Assembly (NCBI RefSeq): GCF_022811725.1
Contig: NZ_CP094527.1
Span: forward strand, 2,790,001 to 2,854,000
Direction: 5' to 3'
Origin: Mucilaginibacter sp. SMC90
Lineage (GTDB): Bacteria; Bacteroidota; Bacteroidia; Sphingobacteriales; Sphingobacteriaceae
DNA: 64,000 bases
Both the position numbers and the translations under genes were made by a program. The notes under the pieces were generated by a model that saw only the letters and a program-made list of their open reading frames with translations, ran no database searches and was not told where the DNA came from. Positions 45,431-54,357 of the stretch are shown here, piece by piece; within the stretch, counting starts at the first letter, position 1, and every line of letters begins with the position of its first letter.

Positions 45431-46248
45431 CCGGAACGGCCACAAATATAAACGAACAACTTGCCGAAGCTGCTTTCAGCAATCAGTCGGTGATTTTTGA
45501 TGAGCTTTATTCTGGTGATACTATTATCAGCTATAAACGCAGACGGGTACGCAATCATATTCTGCAATATGTAAAAGCCGGTGGTAATATTTTGGAATTA
45601 AACAGCGGTACCGGCGAGGATGCTTTATTTTTTGCTCAAAATGGTTTTAAAGTTCATGCTACCGACATTTCAAAAGGGATGCAACAACAATTGCAGGAGA
45701 AGGTGTTGAAACGCGGTGTACAGCATTTGGTAAGCAATGAAATTTGCTCCTACACACAACTTGAACAATTAAACAATAAAGGTCCTTATGATCTGATCTT
45801 TTCCAATTTCGCAGGCCTGAATTGCACTGGCGAGTTGGACAAAGTGTTAAGCTCATTTGCCGAATTGCTAACCCCTGGGGGTATGGTTACCCTGGTAGTA
45901 CTGCCCGGCTTTTGCCTTTGGGAAACTTTGCTTGTTTTTAAAGGAAAATTCAAAACCGCTTTTCGCAGGTTTTTTAGCAGTAAAGGCCGCAGAGCGCATG
46001 TTGAAGGTGTTTACTTTGATTGCTTCTACTATAATCCTTTGTATATAAAAAAACGCTTAAAGCGTGATTTTGATGTGCTGGGTATTGAAGGATTATGCAC
46101 GGTAGTGCCACCTTCCTATATAGAAGGTTTTGCGGAGAAGCACCCGCGTGCTTATAAAATATTGACAGGTTGGGAAGATAAGTTAAAAACTACCTGGCCA
46201 TTTAAATACATAGGCGATTATTACATTATTTCATTGAGGAAAAAATAA
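45427..46248 (+). CDS. SAM-dependent class I methyltransferase, cluster gene 2
   Basis: 273 residues. Motif I ILELNSGTGEDALFFA, acidic strand VHATDISKGM, motif around DLIFSNFAGLNC, then LLTPGGMVTLVVL. It is not closely alike to the 40110-41033 methyltransferase. Coupled by ATGA overlap to the second B12-type radical SAM gene. Likely a small-molecule or lipid methylase. Convergent with topB across 34 bp. Confidence 0.85.
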   Translation: MTGTATNINEQLAEAAFSNQSVIFDELYSGDTIISYKRRRVRNHILQYVKAGGNILELNSGTGEDALFFAQNGFKVHATDISKGMQQQLQEKVLKRGVQHLVSNEICSYTQLEQLNNKGPYDLIFSNFAGLNCTGELDKVLSSFAELLTPGGMVTLVVLPGFCLWETLLVFKGKFKTAFRRFFSSKGRRAHVEGVYFDCFYYNPLYIKKRLKRDFDVLGIEGLCTVVPPSYIEGFAEKHPRAYKILTGWEDKLKTTWPFKYIGDYYIISLRKK

Positions 46249-46282
46249 ATTCCCAATCGGGCAACCTGATCAATACAAACTG

Positions 46283-48136
46283 CTACGCGCTTACTTTAAC
46301 ATCGTTTGTTGTTGGGATCTTTAGTGATTTTCCTTGCGCCAGTAACTCAGTGGTAATAGCGCGTGTATAGGTTTTGATCTCATTTTGAAAATCGGTAACC
46401 GATGCTCCCGAACGGATTTCCTCAAGTCGTTTTTCCCATGTTCCGGTAAGCTCTGCCTGGGCTATCTGCTGATTTTTTACCACTTCATAAACAGCAATTC
46501 CCGTAGTAGTTGGTACCAGGTTTTTCTTTTCCCTGATAATATAATTACGCTTAAGCAGGGTTTCGATGATGGCTGCTCTTGTAGCCGGTGTGCCAAGGCC
46601 GCTATCTTTCATGGCATATCGCAGTTCTTCGTCGTCAATTTCTTTGCCTGCCGTTTCTAATGCCTTAAGTAAAGTTGCCTCGTTATATAATGGCCGTGGT
46701 TTGGTTTGCTTTTCAAGCAAAGCTTTGGCTGTTATAGGCAGGTTTTCGCCCTGAATAACTTTTGGCAGTGTAGCGTTTTCCTCGTCTTTTTTATCGTCTT
46801 CCTTATCATTGAAAACGGCGCGCCATCCGGCAGTATGGATCACTGTTCCGCTGGCGTTAAATTTTGCGCCCGATTGTACAACAATTTTAGTGATCTCCTT
46901 AATACAATCCTGGTGAAAAGCTTCCAGCATCCGGCCGGCCACCATATCGTAAACAGCCTGCTGATCGGCCGAAAGCTGGTGCAGGTTTTCGCCGGTAGTA
47001 AGTACCGCATGGTGATCTGTTACTTTCTTGGCATTCACACTTCGTTTGTTAAGTGTGGCGCTACCCAATGCAATAGCTTGTTTGCCAAAAAGCGGGTGTT
47101 GCTCCAGTTTTTCTATCAGTGCGGGTACTCCTGCAAAAACATCATCGCCTATGTAGCGGCTGCCGGTACGGGGATAGGTAACTAATTTATTTTCGTACAG
47201 GTTTTGAAGAATGTTTAGGGTTTGATCGGCAGTAAAGCCCTTGCGTTTATTGGCTTCCTGTTGCAGGCTGCTCAAATCATGCAATAGCGGTGGTGGTTCT
47301 TTACGTGGTTTGGCTTCTACCTGTAAAATATGACCACCCTGCGGAAACCCGCCTTCAACATCCTGGACCTGGTCAACTACAGCTTGCGCCTCTTCCTTTG
47401 TTTTATAGTTTTCGGCCGATATAGCTTTGAATACCTGTCCGTCTTTATCAGGATGGATACTTACCTGGTAAAATGTTTCAGGAACAAAGTTTTTATTCTC
47501 AATATACCGCGAACAGATCATGGCAAGGGTAGGGGTTTGCACCCTGCCTAAAGAAAGCACTGCACCACGAATCCCTGACGAAAGACTAAGCGCCTGTGTG
47601 GCATTCATTCCCACCAGCCAATCCGACTGTGAACGGCAATGGGCCGAATTGAAGAGGGTATCATAATCGCTGCCCGGTTTCAGGTTACGGAAGCCTTCTT
47701 TTATGGCCTCATCTGTTTGCGATGAGATCCAAAGCCTTTTAAAGGGCTTTTTGCATTTTAGATAGTAATAGATATAGCGAAAGATGAGTTCGCCTTCGCG
47801 CCCGGCATCCGTTGCAACGATGATCTCGGTGGCTTCATCAAATAGCTTCTGAATGGTATCCAGTTGTTTTTTTACAGATGGATCATCCACCAAACCATCT
47901 TTGGTTTTTACCTTACGGATAGAAAGTTTAAACTTTGGAGGCAACATAGGCAGGTGCTGAACGCTCCAGCCATAATAGCCGTATTCCTGCGGTGCGGCAA
48001 GCTGCAACAAGTGACCGAAAGCCCAGGTAAACGTAAACCCTTTGCCTTCAATATAGCCGTCTTTTTTGGTGTTTGCCCCAAAAACTTTGGCAATTTCCCT
48101 GGCTACAGATGGTTTTTCGGCTATAATAACTTTCAT
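46283..48136 (-). CDS. topB: DNA topoisomerase III
   Basis: 617 residues from ATG 48136 (MKVIIAEKPSVAREIAKVFG); an upstream in-frame ATG adds five residues. Toprim motifs IIAEKPSV and VATDAGREGELI, and the active-site Tyr in KLVTYPRTGSRYIG, identify a type IA topoisomerase III. It lacks a Cys-rich C-terminal tail. It decatenates single-stranded DNA. In Bacteroidota such genes occur both on chromosomes and on mobile elements; no conjugation genes are nearby here. Confidence 0.93.
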   Translation of the reverse strand: MKVIIAEKPSVAREIAKVFGANTKKDGYIEGKGFTFTWAFGHLLQLAAPQEYGYYGWSVQHLPMLPPKFKLSIRKVKTKDGLVDDPSVKKQLDTIQKLFDEATEIIVATDAGREGELIFRYIYYYLKCKKPFKRLWISSQTDEAIKEGFRNLKPGSDYDTLFNSAHCRSQSDWLVGMNATQALSLSSGIRGAVLSLGRVQTPTLAMICSRYIENKNFVPETFYQVSIHPDKDGQVFKAISAENYKTKEEAQAVVDQVQDVEGGFPQGGHILQVEAKPRKEPPPLLHDLSSLQQEANKRKGFTADQTLNILQNLYENKLVTYPRTGSRYIGDDVFAGVPALIEKLEQHPLFGKQAIALGSATLNKRSVNAKKVTDHHAVLTTGENLHQLSADQQAVYDMVAGRMLEAFHQDCIKEITKIVVQSGAKFNASGTVIHTAGWRAVFNDKEDDKKDEENATLPKVIQGENLPITAKALLEKQTKPRPLYNEATLLKALETAGKEIDDEELRYAMKDSGLGTPATRAAIIETLLKRNYIIREKKNLVPTTTGIAVYEVVKNQQIAQAELTGTWEKRLEEIRSGASVTDFQNEIKTYTRAITTELLAQGKSLKIPTTNDVKVSA

Positions 48137-48263
48137 AAATGCTGCTCCCAATGCACCGGTTTACACCTGTACCTGTTAATACGGGCATCGAAAGTATGAA
48201 TTTAGTGAGGGTTGTGCAAGGTTTGTTGGTAACATTGTACCGGCCAGCCCGATTGTACAATTG

Positions 48264-49349
48264 TTAAATATCATTGGTTGTTGCCAGTAACTCTTTATCA
48301 ACGCCGGTAATTATATCTTTAAAGAGGGGCCCGGCATTGATGTAACCTTCAAGCAGTTTAAACTGGTTTTTAGCCCTGATCAAATTGTGCCCTTCGTATT
48401 GTGCGCCGTAGTAAATATCGTTGTTTAAAAAGTCGGTCAAAAAGCGGAGCCCCTGCATGTAGATCATCATCTCGCCCGAAAAAATGAAGTATTTTTTCTC
48501 GGCTTCGGTAAGGATAGTACCCATTTCGCTCATGTATCCTTTATATATCGCCCGGAAAAAATCTGTCCTGATAACGATTTTACCAAGGTCTTTTTCTTCC
48601 TCGTTAGCCGGCGAAAGATACGTGCGCATCATATCGCCAACATCACTTAAGTAGTAACCTGGCATTACGGTATCCAGGTCAACAAGGCAAAGCGCATTTT
48701 GCCGGTCATCAAACAGCACGTTATTTATTTTGGTATCGTGATGTATCACACGCAATTTGATTTCGCTGTTGGCGGTAAACTTATTGTAAGTATGTAGTAT
48801 TGCTATGTAACCGCGTGCTTTTTTAATTTCGTCGTCGGCTTGTTTCAGTTTTTCATCATCTGCCGTTTGCAGCGCCTGTTCAAACTGGCTGAACCGAAGT
48901 TTCAGGTTATGAAAATCAGGGAGTGTATACTCCAGTTTATTGATATCAAAATTGTTCAGCAGGCGGGTAAACCTGCCAAATTGTACTGCCGCGCTGTAGG
49001 CTTCCCGCGTATCCTGTAAAAAGTTTACTGTGTGCGATCCTTCAATAAAGGGAAACATGCGGTAAAATTTACCGTCGGCCGATTGGATGATGGATTTGCC
49101 TGTTTGGCTTTTTAACGGTGCCACAAACAAATATCCCGGACTGGTTTCATCAAGATATTGCTTGATCAGGGCAAGGTTGCTATCAATATGACCGGGATGT
49201 TTAAAAACCGAATCGTTGATTTGCTGCAATATATAAGCCTGGTTAACATTACTTATTTTAAAAGTATGGTTTATTAAACCCGAGCCAAAAGGCTGAATTG
49301 TATATTCAGAAACGTTTAATCCAAAACTTATAAGGATATCATTAAACAT
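48264..49349 (-). CDS. aminoglycoside-phosphotransferase-fold sugar kinase, NahK-like
   Basis: 361 residues. Catalytic loop VIHHDTKINNVLFDD (H-x-D-x4-N) and metal LVDLDTV. The N-terminus YILQQINDSVFKHP and overall length fit the NahK group (N-acetylhexosamine 1-kinase), which phosphorylates GlcNAc or GalNAc at C1. This is inferred from resemblance and from the adjacent GH109-type gene. A LacI operator lies 54 bp upstream of the start. Confidence 0.72.
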   Translation of the reverse strand: MFNDILISFGLNVSEYTIQPFGSGLINHTFKISNVNQAYILQQINDSVFKHPGHIDSNLALIKQYLDETSPGYLFVAPLKSQTGKSIIQSADGKFYRMFPFIEGSHTVNFLQDTREAYSAAVQFGRFTRLLNNFDINKLEYTLPDFHNLKLRFSQFEQALQTADDEKLKQADDEIKKARGYIAILHTYNKFTANSEIKLRVIHHDTKINNVLFDDRQNALCLVDLDTVMPGYYLSDVGDMMRTYLSPANEEEKDLGKIVIRTDFFRAIYKGYMSEMGTILTEAEKKYFIFSGEMMIYMQGLRFLTDFLNNDIYYGAQYEGHNLIRAKNQFKLLEGYINAGPLFKDIITGVDKELLATTNDI

Positions 49350-49402
49350 ATTATAGCTGTTAACTCATCAAACATAGCTAATTGCAAAGCGATAGCCATG
49401 CG

Positions 49403-49412
49403 CAAACGTTTG
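49403..49412. promoter_or_regulatory. LacI-family operator 1 (CAAACGTTTG), before the kinase gene
   Basis: Perfect palindrome GCAAACGTTTGA between the lacI stop and the kinase start. Identical core to four other sites at 50.5, 50.8, 54.19 and 54.23 kb. Confidence 0.75.
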
Positions 49413-49430
49413 AGTGTTTTTTGTTTAGGT

Positions 49431-50456
49431 TTATTTTTTGTTTTCGACGAGTTGTGATTCAATGATCACCTTGTAAAAAGCGCTTGGTTCATTACTGCCC
49501 GTACCCTGGTGATGCAGCAGGTCCATCAGGATGTCCGTTGCCTTTTGCCCCTGTAAATAAGGGAATTGCTCAACCGAAGCAGCAGGGATATTCTCCATGT
49601 AGTTGATAAGTGGTAAATTGGCATAGCTTACAAACTCCAGGTCTTTATTTACCCTAATATTTAGTTTGGCTGCATGCTTAATTGCAAAAAGCGCTACGTA
49701 ATCGTTAAAAGTTACTATTGCCGTTGGCTTGCGTTTGCTGGCCAGTAACTCATCTAATGCTTTTTTAGTTCCTTCCTCGGTAAGATCGCACGAAACTATA
49801 AGCGAAGGATCATATTTAAGCCTGTTTTTGGTCATGGCTTTAATATAACCTTCTTTACGTTCGCCGGTGGCTACCATGGTTTGTGGTCCATTGATCATAC
49901 CTATTGCCCGGTGACCTTTTTTTAAAAGATAGCTGACGGCTTCAATTGTGCCTATTTCCATGTTACAGGCCACATAATGAATGTTAGGAATGCCAGGTAT
50001 CCTATCGAAATAAACAACCGGAATATTATACTTCTTTAAGTTTTCGAAATGCTGATAGGATGAAGTGTTTTTGCCTACTGATACCAGCAAGCCATCAACC
50101 CGGTGATTTTTCATTTTTTCAACCAGTTGTTTTTCCTTTTGCTCGTCATCGTGTGACTGTGCCAACAATACAGTGTAGTTTTTTTTATAAGCGGTATCTT
50201 CAATAGCACTTATGGCCGAAGAAAAAAAAGCCTCCGAAAGTTCAGGTAAAATAACGCCTATAGTGTGTGTTTTGCCCTTTTGCAAAAAAATAGCCGTTTG
50301 ATTAGGCTCATAATTTAGCTCGCCGGCCAGCTTTTTAACTTTTGCCCTTGTGGTTAGCCCAATGCTTGGATGATCATGCAGGGCCCTTGAAACTGTAGAC
50401 ACCGAGATGCCTAATATTTGCGCTATCTCTTTTATAGTAGTTGGCTTTGTCTGCAT
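49431..50456 (-). CDS. LacI-family transcriptional regulator of locus 2
   Basis: 341 residues. N-terminal helix-turn-helix TTIKEIAQILGISVSTVSRAL with hinge region, then a periplasmic-binding-like sensor domain (TIGVILPELSEAFFSSAI, DGLLVSVGK, VVYFDRIPG, TAIVTFNDYVALFAI). The central CG palindrome is the usual LacI/CcpA type target, and CAAACGTTTG sits before its own gene and three other units. It probably represses them until a sugar or sugar phosphate binds. Confidence 0.93.
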   Translation of the reverse strand: MQTKPTTIKEIAQILGISVSTVSRALHDHPSIGLTTRAKVKKLAGELNYEPNQTAIFLQKGKTHTIGVILPELSEAFFSSAISAIEDTAYKKNYTVLLAQSHDDEQKEKQLVEKMKNHRVDGLLVSVGKNTSSYQHFENLKKYNIPVVYFDRIPGIPNIHYVACNMEIGTIEAVSYLLKKGHRAIGMINGPQTMVATGERKEGYIKAMTKNRLKYDPSLIVSCDLTEEGTKKALDELLASKRKPTAIVTFNDYVALFAIKHAAKLNIRVNKDLEFVSYANLPLINYMENIPAASVEQFPYLQGQKATDILMDLLHHQGTGSNEPSAFYKVIIESQLVENKK

Positions 50457-50532
50457 TAATTATGGGCTAATGATATTTTATAGTTAAAGTTAAGCGATTA
50501 TTATGAAATTATAACTGGAATTGGCCCAATTG

Positions 50533-50542
50533 CAAACGTTTG
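50533..50542. promoter_or_regulatory. LacI-family operator 2 (CAAACGTTTG), before lacI
   Basis: Extended palindrome GCAAACGTTTGC, 77 bp upstream of the lacI start: probable autoregulation. The 447-bp gap 50457-50903 otherwise holds operator 3 and no supportable gene. Confidence 0.75.
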
Positions 50543-50813
50543 CGTGGCGTTTTGCGGCCTGGACCGCCAATTTATAAACTTTGCCTGCTTCTTATCAGGA
50601 ATATCTGAAAACTGGCTTTGCAGCGTTAGCAGCCACCGATTTTACCTGATTTAACGATACAGGTGTTTCCCTGAGCTGAAAGATTTTGAATAAAAAGCGG
50701 TTCATGACGAGATTTTTATCTGCTTTTTTAAAACGCGGGCCATGAACACAGCACATCGATAAATACCTGTTTTTCAATTAATACCAGTTAAAAGATAATT
50801 ATGGCCATTTTTC

Positions 50814-50823
50814 AAACGTTTGC
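50814..50823. promoter_or_regulatory. LacI-family operator 3 (CAAACGTTTG), before the DUF3472 gene
   Basis: CAAACGTTTGCG, 81 bp upstream of the chosen start at 50904. Together with operator 2 it places both divergent units under one regulator. Confidence 0.75.
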
Positions 50824-50903
50824 GTTGAAAATTGAACCTTTTATTTTTTATAAAAGCGGCTAATGCAAGTACATTTATGAAACGGTACCAGTACCATAAG
50901 CCA

Positions 50904-52217
50904 ATGATTAAGAAAGCTACCATATTTTACCTCTCGCTGTTGTTTATTGCAATTAGCAGCAAGTTTGCTGTTGCACAGGAAGCACGTATTGATGCAACGA
51001 AGTTACGTCACACGATCCCACTCGGCGGTAACGCCTGGGTGAGTGCTCCCGACACCATTACAGACGAGGGCTTGACTGGCTTAAAAAGCCCTAAATCTGC
51101 TGCCGATATTTATTTCAGGGTAAGCATTCCGCAAAATATTGAGCTTGCACTGGTTGTACGGGTGCCTCAAGGCAGCAGCACCTTACAACTATCAACAGGG
51201 AAAAGCACGTTTATCAAAAAATTAAGTAATAACACATTTGATACCATCAGTTTTGGAAAAGTACATATTGCCAAACCTGGTTATATAAAGGTAAGCTTAA
51301 AAGGTATTAATAAAACCGGAACAATCTATGCCGATGTTTCGGATCTGGTAGTTACCTTGCAACAACCTGATAACGATATTGCTTATGTTACAAGGGGCAG
51401 TTCATTTCATTTTGGCAGGAGAGGGCCATCTGTACATTTACGCTATCCTGTAGCTGCAGATAAAGAGAATAAAGTAAAATGGTTTTATAATGAGATCATT
51501 GTACCCCAAGGGCAGGACGTAATAGGCTCCTACTTTATGGCTGACGGCTTTGGTGAGGGGTATTTTGGAATGCAGGTAAATTCGGCAACCGAACGCCGGG
51601 TGTTGTTTTCTGTATGGAGCCCTTTTAATACCGAAGATCCGAAAAGTATACCCGATAGCATGCGCATTAAACTGGTAAAAAGCGGAAGCAATGTTCATAT
51701 AGGCGAGTTTGGCAACGAAGGCTCGGGTGGCCAAAGCTATATGCGTTTTCCATGGAAAGCGGGGCAAGCTTACGCTTTTCTGTTAGGTGCGGAGCCCGAT
51801 AACGTAAAACATACTACTACTTATACGGCTTACTTTAAAGATGTTACTGCAGGTAAATGGTTTTTAATAGCCAGCTTTACCCGCCCGCAAAAGGCTACTT
51901 ATTTAACGCATTTATATTCGTTTGTTGAAAATTTTGAACCTGAAAACGGTGATAAGGTACGCAAGGCTTATTTTACCAACCAGTGGATAGGGGACAGCGA
52001 AAATAACTGGCAGGAACTTACCAACGCCATTTACACCGGCGACGCCACTGCTAATGCCAATTACCGTAAAGATTACGCAGGCGGAAAAGAGGGTAATAAA
52101 TTTTACCTGCAAAACGGAGGTTTCTTTAACAATTATATCCAGCTTAAAACCCCGTACAACCGCAACGCAACAAAGCAAAAACCCTTAATTGAATTTGAAA
52201 AACTCCCCAATAAATAA
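50904..52217 (+). CDS. secreted DUF5077/DUF3472 protein
   Basis: 437 residues from ATG 50904 (MIKKATIFYLSLLFIAISSK), chosen for the compact signal peptide ending VAQ; ATGs at 50877 and 50832 are in frame upstream. N-terminal DUF5077-like beta domain (GGNAWVSAPDTIT), then DUF3472 (SSFHFGRRGPSVHL, GYFGMQVNSATERRVLFSVWSPF, FEPENGDKVRKAYF). These proteins occur in Bacteroidota glycan loci and are thought to bind or act on glycans; no activity is established to my knowledge. 24 bp before the GH109-type gene. Confidence 0.82.
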   Translation: MIKKATIFYLSLLFIAISSKFAVAQEARIDATKLRHTIPLGGNAWVSAPDTITDEGLTGLKSPKSAADIYFRVSIPQNIELALVVRVPQGSSTLQLSTGKSTFIKKLSNNTFDTISFGKVHIAKPGYIKVSLKGINKTGTIYADVSDLVVTLQQPDNDIAYVTRGSSFHFGRRGPSVHLRYPVAADKENKVKWFYNEIIVPQGQDVIGSYFMADGFGEGYFGMQVNSATERRVLFSVWSPFNTEDPKSIPDSMRIKLVKSGSNVHIGEFGNEGSGGQSYMRFPWKAGQAYAFLLGAEPDNVKHTTTYTAYFKDVTAGKWFLIASFTRPQKATYLTHLYSFVENFEPENGDKVRKAYFTNQWIGDSENNWQELTNAIYTGDATANANYRKDYAGGKEGNKFYLQNGGFFNNYIQLKTPYNRNATKQKPLIEFEKLPNK

Positions 52218-52241
52218 GCCAAAAAGAAACAGAGATATTAT

Positions 52242-53591
52242 ATGGAAAGAAGACAGTTTTTGAAAACCAGCGCAATAGCAGCAGCCGGTTTTAGCATTTT
52301 ACCATCAGGAAGCCTGTTTGCATCGGCACCTGCAAAAGTTCGTTTAGGTTACATTGGCGTAGGTGCCAGGGGCATGAGCCATATTGCCGAAGGTTTGCTT
52401 CGCGACGATGTGGAGATCGTGGCCATTTGCGATACCCAGGAAAGTTCATTGAAGATCTGCCGCGAGTACATTGCAAAAAAAGGCCATGCCCCTGTAAAGG
52501 AATATACCGGTGGATTGGACGCTTATAAAAAACTGCTTGATCATAAAGATATTGATGCCGTAATCATCGCCACGCCATGGCAATTTCACCACCCGCAGGC
52601 CATTGATGCCATGAAGGCAGGCAAGTATGTGGGCTGTGAGGTAATTGCCGGCCTTACGGTTGAAGATCATTGGGATATCGTTAATACTTCAGAAAAAACA
52701 GGTATCCCCTACATGACGCTCGAAAACGTTTGCTACCGCCGCGATGTAATGGCTGCCTTGAATATGGTACGCCAGGACCTGTTTGGTGAGATCATTCATT
52801 TGGAGGGTGGATATCAGCACAATTTAAGAGGTGTGTTGTTTAACAACGGCAAGCAGTATTATGGCGGCGGCGTTGAGTATGGCCCTAAAGCCCTGAGCGA
52901 AGCTCAATGGCGTACCCAGTTCAACATTGATGTAGATGGAGATATTTACCCAACCCATGGTGCCGGCCCATGTATGCATTATGCCAATATCAATTCGGGT
53001 AACCGTTTTACCAATCTGGTATCATTCAGCACGAAAGCAAAGGGTTTAGCTGCTTATGTGGAAGAACTGTCACCCGGGCATCCCAATGCCAAGATCCATT
53101 ACAAAAATGGCGATGTAACTACGACTATGATCAACTGCGCCAATGGCGAAACAGTGATGCTGAGCCATGATACACACCTGCCTCGTCCGTATTCATTAGG
53201 TTTCAGGGTGCAGGGTACTAAGGGTTTGTGGATGGATGTGAACAAAAGTGTGTACATCGACCATAAATCAAAAGAAGACGATTCATGGGATCCTGCGAAA
53301 GATTGGTTTGATAAATATGACCATCCGCTATGGAAAAAATACGAAAAATTTGCCGAAGGTGCGGGCCACGGCGGTATGGATTGGTTTGTGTTTAATGCTT
53401 TTGTCGAGTCGGTAAAGCAAAAACGCCAAACACCTATTGATGTTTATGATTCAGTTACTATGAGTGTAATTACACCTTTATCAACCAAATCATTGAAAGA
53501 AGGCAACGCCAGCGTGGAGTTCCCTGATTTTACCAAAGGCAAATGGAAGGAGCGTAAAAACACATTTGCGCTTGATGACAGCGGCTTTTAA
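52242..53591 (+). CDS. Gfo/Idh/MocA-type enzyme, GH109-like (alpha-N-acetylgalactosaminidase family)
   Basis: 449 residues. Twin-arginine signal (ERRQFLKTSAIAAAGF) suits export with bound NAD. Rossmann motif LGYIGVGARGMSHIAEG, then IIATPWQFHHPQAI, GCEVIAGLTVEDHW, and the GH109-typical YPTHGAGPCMHYANIN and GHGGMDWFVFNAFVE. GH109 enzymes hydrolyse alpha-GalNAc through an NAD-dependent oxidation/elimination route. The exact glycosidic target is inferred; a related exported dehydrogenase is the alternative. Confidence 0.8.
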   Translation: MERRQFLKTSAIAAAGFSILPSGSLFASAPAKVRLGYIGVGARGMSHIAEGLLRDDVEIVAICDTQESSLKICREYIAKKGHAPVKEYTGGLDAYKKLLDHKDIDAVIIATPWQFHHPQAIDAMKAGKYVGCEVIAGLTVEDHWDIVNTSEKTGIPYMTLENVCYRRDVMAALNMVRQDLFGEIIHLEGGYQHNLRGVLFNNGKQYYGGGVEYGPKALSEAQWRTQFNIDVDGDIYPTHGAGPCMHYANINSGNRFTNLVSFSTKAKGLAAYVEELSPGHPNAKIHYKNGDVTTTMINCANGETVMLSHDTHLPRPYSLGFRVQGTKGLWMDVNKSVYIDHKSKEDDSWDPAKDWFDKYDHPLWKKYEKFAEGAGHGGMDWFVFNAFVESVKQKRQTPIDVYDSVTMSVITPLSTKSLKEGNASVEFPDFTKGKWKERKNTFALDDSGF

Positions 53592-53677
53592 GAATTGTTT
53601 AATTTTTGCATGTCTATGTTTAGCCTGGCCAAAAGCCGGGTTTTACTTTTTTAAGGGGTATCAGTGATGCCGCCGAG

Positions 53678-53907
53678 CGGCTGGAGCCCATAGCCGTTAA
53701 CTTAAGGGCGTAATTTGGCGCAAATCTTTTAAAAATCCCCTCTCGAGAGGGGGCGCGTGGGAACGTGTTGTAGCAGGGGTGTGTTATATAAGTGATAAGC
53801 TGCACGTAGAATAACACACCCCTCCACCCCTCTCAAGAGGGGAATCGCACAATCCCTCGCTTTTGAGGAGCTTTTTAATTTAAGTTAACTGCTATGGGCT
53901 CCAGCCG
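53678..53907. repeat. outer inverted repeat enclosing a family B element
   Basis: Arms of 28 bp (53678-53705 and 53880-53907, beginning CGGCTGGAGCCCATAGCC) are complementary with one mismatch and surround the family B element at 53734-53850 almost symmetrically. The whole could fold into one about 230-nt hairpin after the GH109-type gene. Confidence 0.75.
53734..53850. repeat. MITE-like palindromic element, family B copy 2
   Basis: About 117 bp; ends CCCCTCTCGAGAGGGG and CCCCTCTCAAGAGGGG, inner GGGGTGTGTTAT and ATAACACACCCC. Same layout as the copy at 43.8 kb, differing mainly in the loop. Confidence 0.8.
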
Positions 53908-53956
53908 AGCGGTGACGGGGCTTTATTTTTTAAGGGCATAATATCTAAAAGAGTTT

Positions 53957-54029
53957 AGCGTGGCAATCGAATGCTGTACAGAACGGCCCTGCTTTTGAGC
54001 GATTGCCACGCTGCGCTTATAATGACATG
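53957..54029. repeat. REP-like palindromic element, copy 3 (left end lost)
   Basis: AGCGTGGCAATCG (53957-53969) pairs with CGATTGCCACGCT (54000-54012). The right flank continues to AATGACATG, but the matching TGTCATT left end is missing, so this copy looks truncated. It lies upstream of the susC promoter region. Confidence 0.7.
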
Positions 54030-54191
54030 TGTTTTTATTCCTTTCAATTTGCTCATAATCAAATTCTTCGGGCATAATCCCGAAATACGCAGAATCTACA
54101 GAATTAACGTGCTGATCGGCTCATTTGTAACCTGCTTAATGCCGCAAAAGCCTTCAAAAACTGAGTTTTACTACCGCAAAATACTTTGAGT

Positions 54192-54234
54192 CAAACGTTT
54201 GCGTAAGCTTGTTTTTGCTCAAAGCAAACGTTTG
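54192..54234. promoter_or_regulatory. paired LacI-family operators 4 and 5 before susC
   Basis: CAAACGTTTG at 54192-54201 and again at 54225-54234, centres 33 bp apart (about three helical turns, same face). They stand 124-166 bp before the susC start, so SusC and following genes are probably the main target of the LacI protein. Confidence 0.8.
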
Positions 54235-54357
54235 CGCTGTGTTTGGAGGGGTGATTTTTTGCTTTCAAAATCCTGTATCTCTAATTTCCAATATTCAAAA
54301 ACAAAGCTAAATCACAACAAAAAACTAACAATTAATTAATACAAACACCCACCACGT

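Noticed and set aside
52722..52735. AAAACGTTTGC in the GH109-type coding region, as a sixth LacI operator
   Set aside because: Only one half matches the palindrome, and it is internal to a gene.
53971..54189. 72-codon frame upstream of susC
   Set aside because: It begins inside a REP-like element and has no family features; non-coding repeat read as protein.
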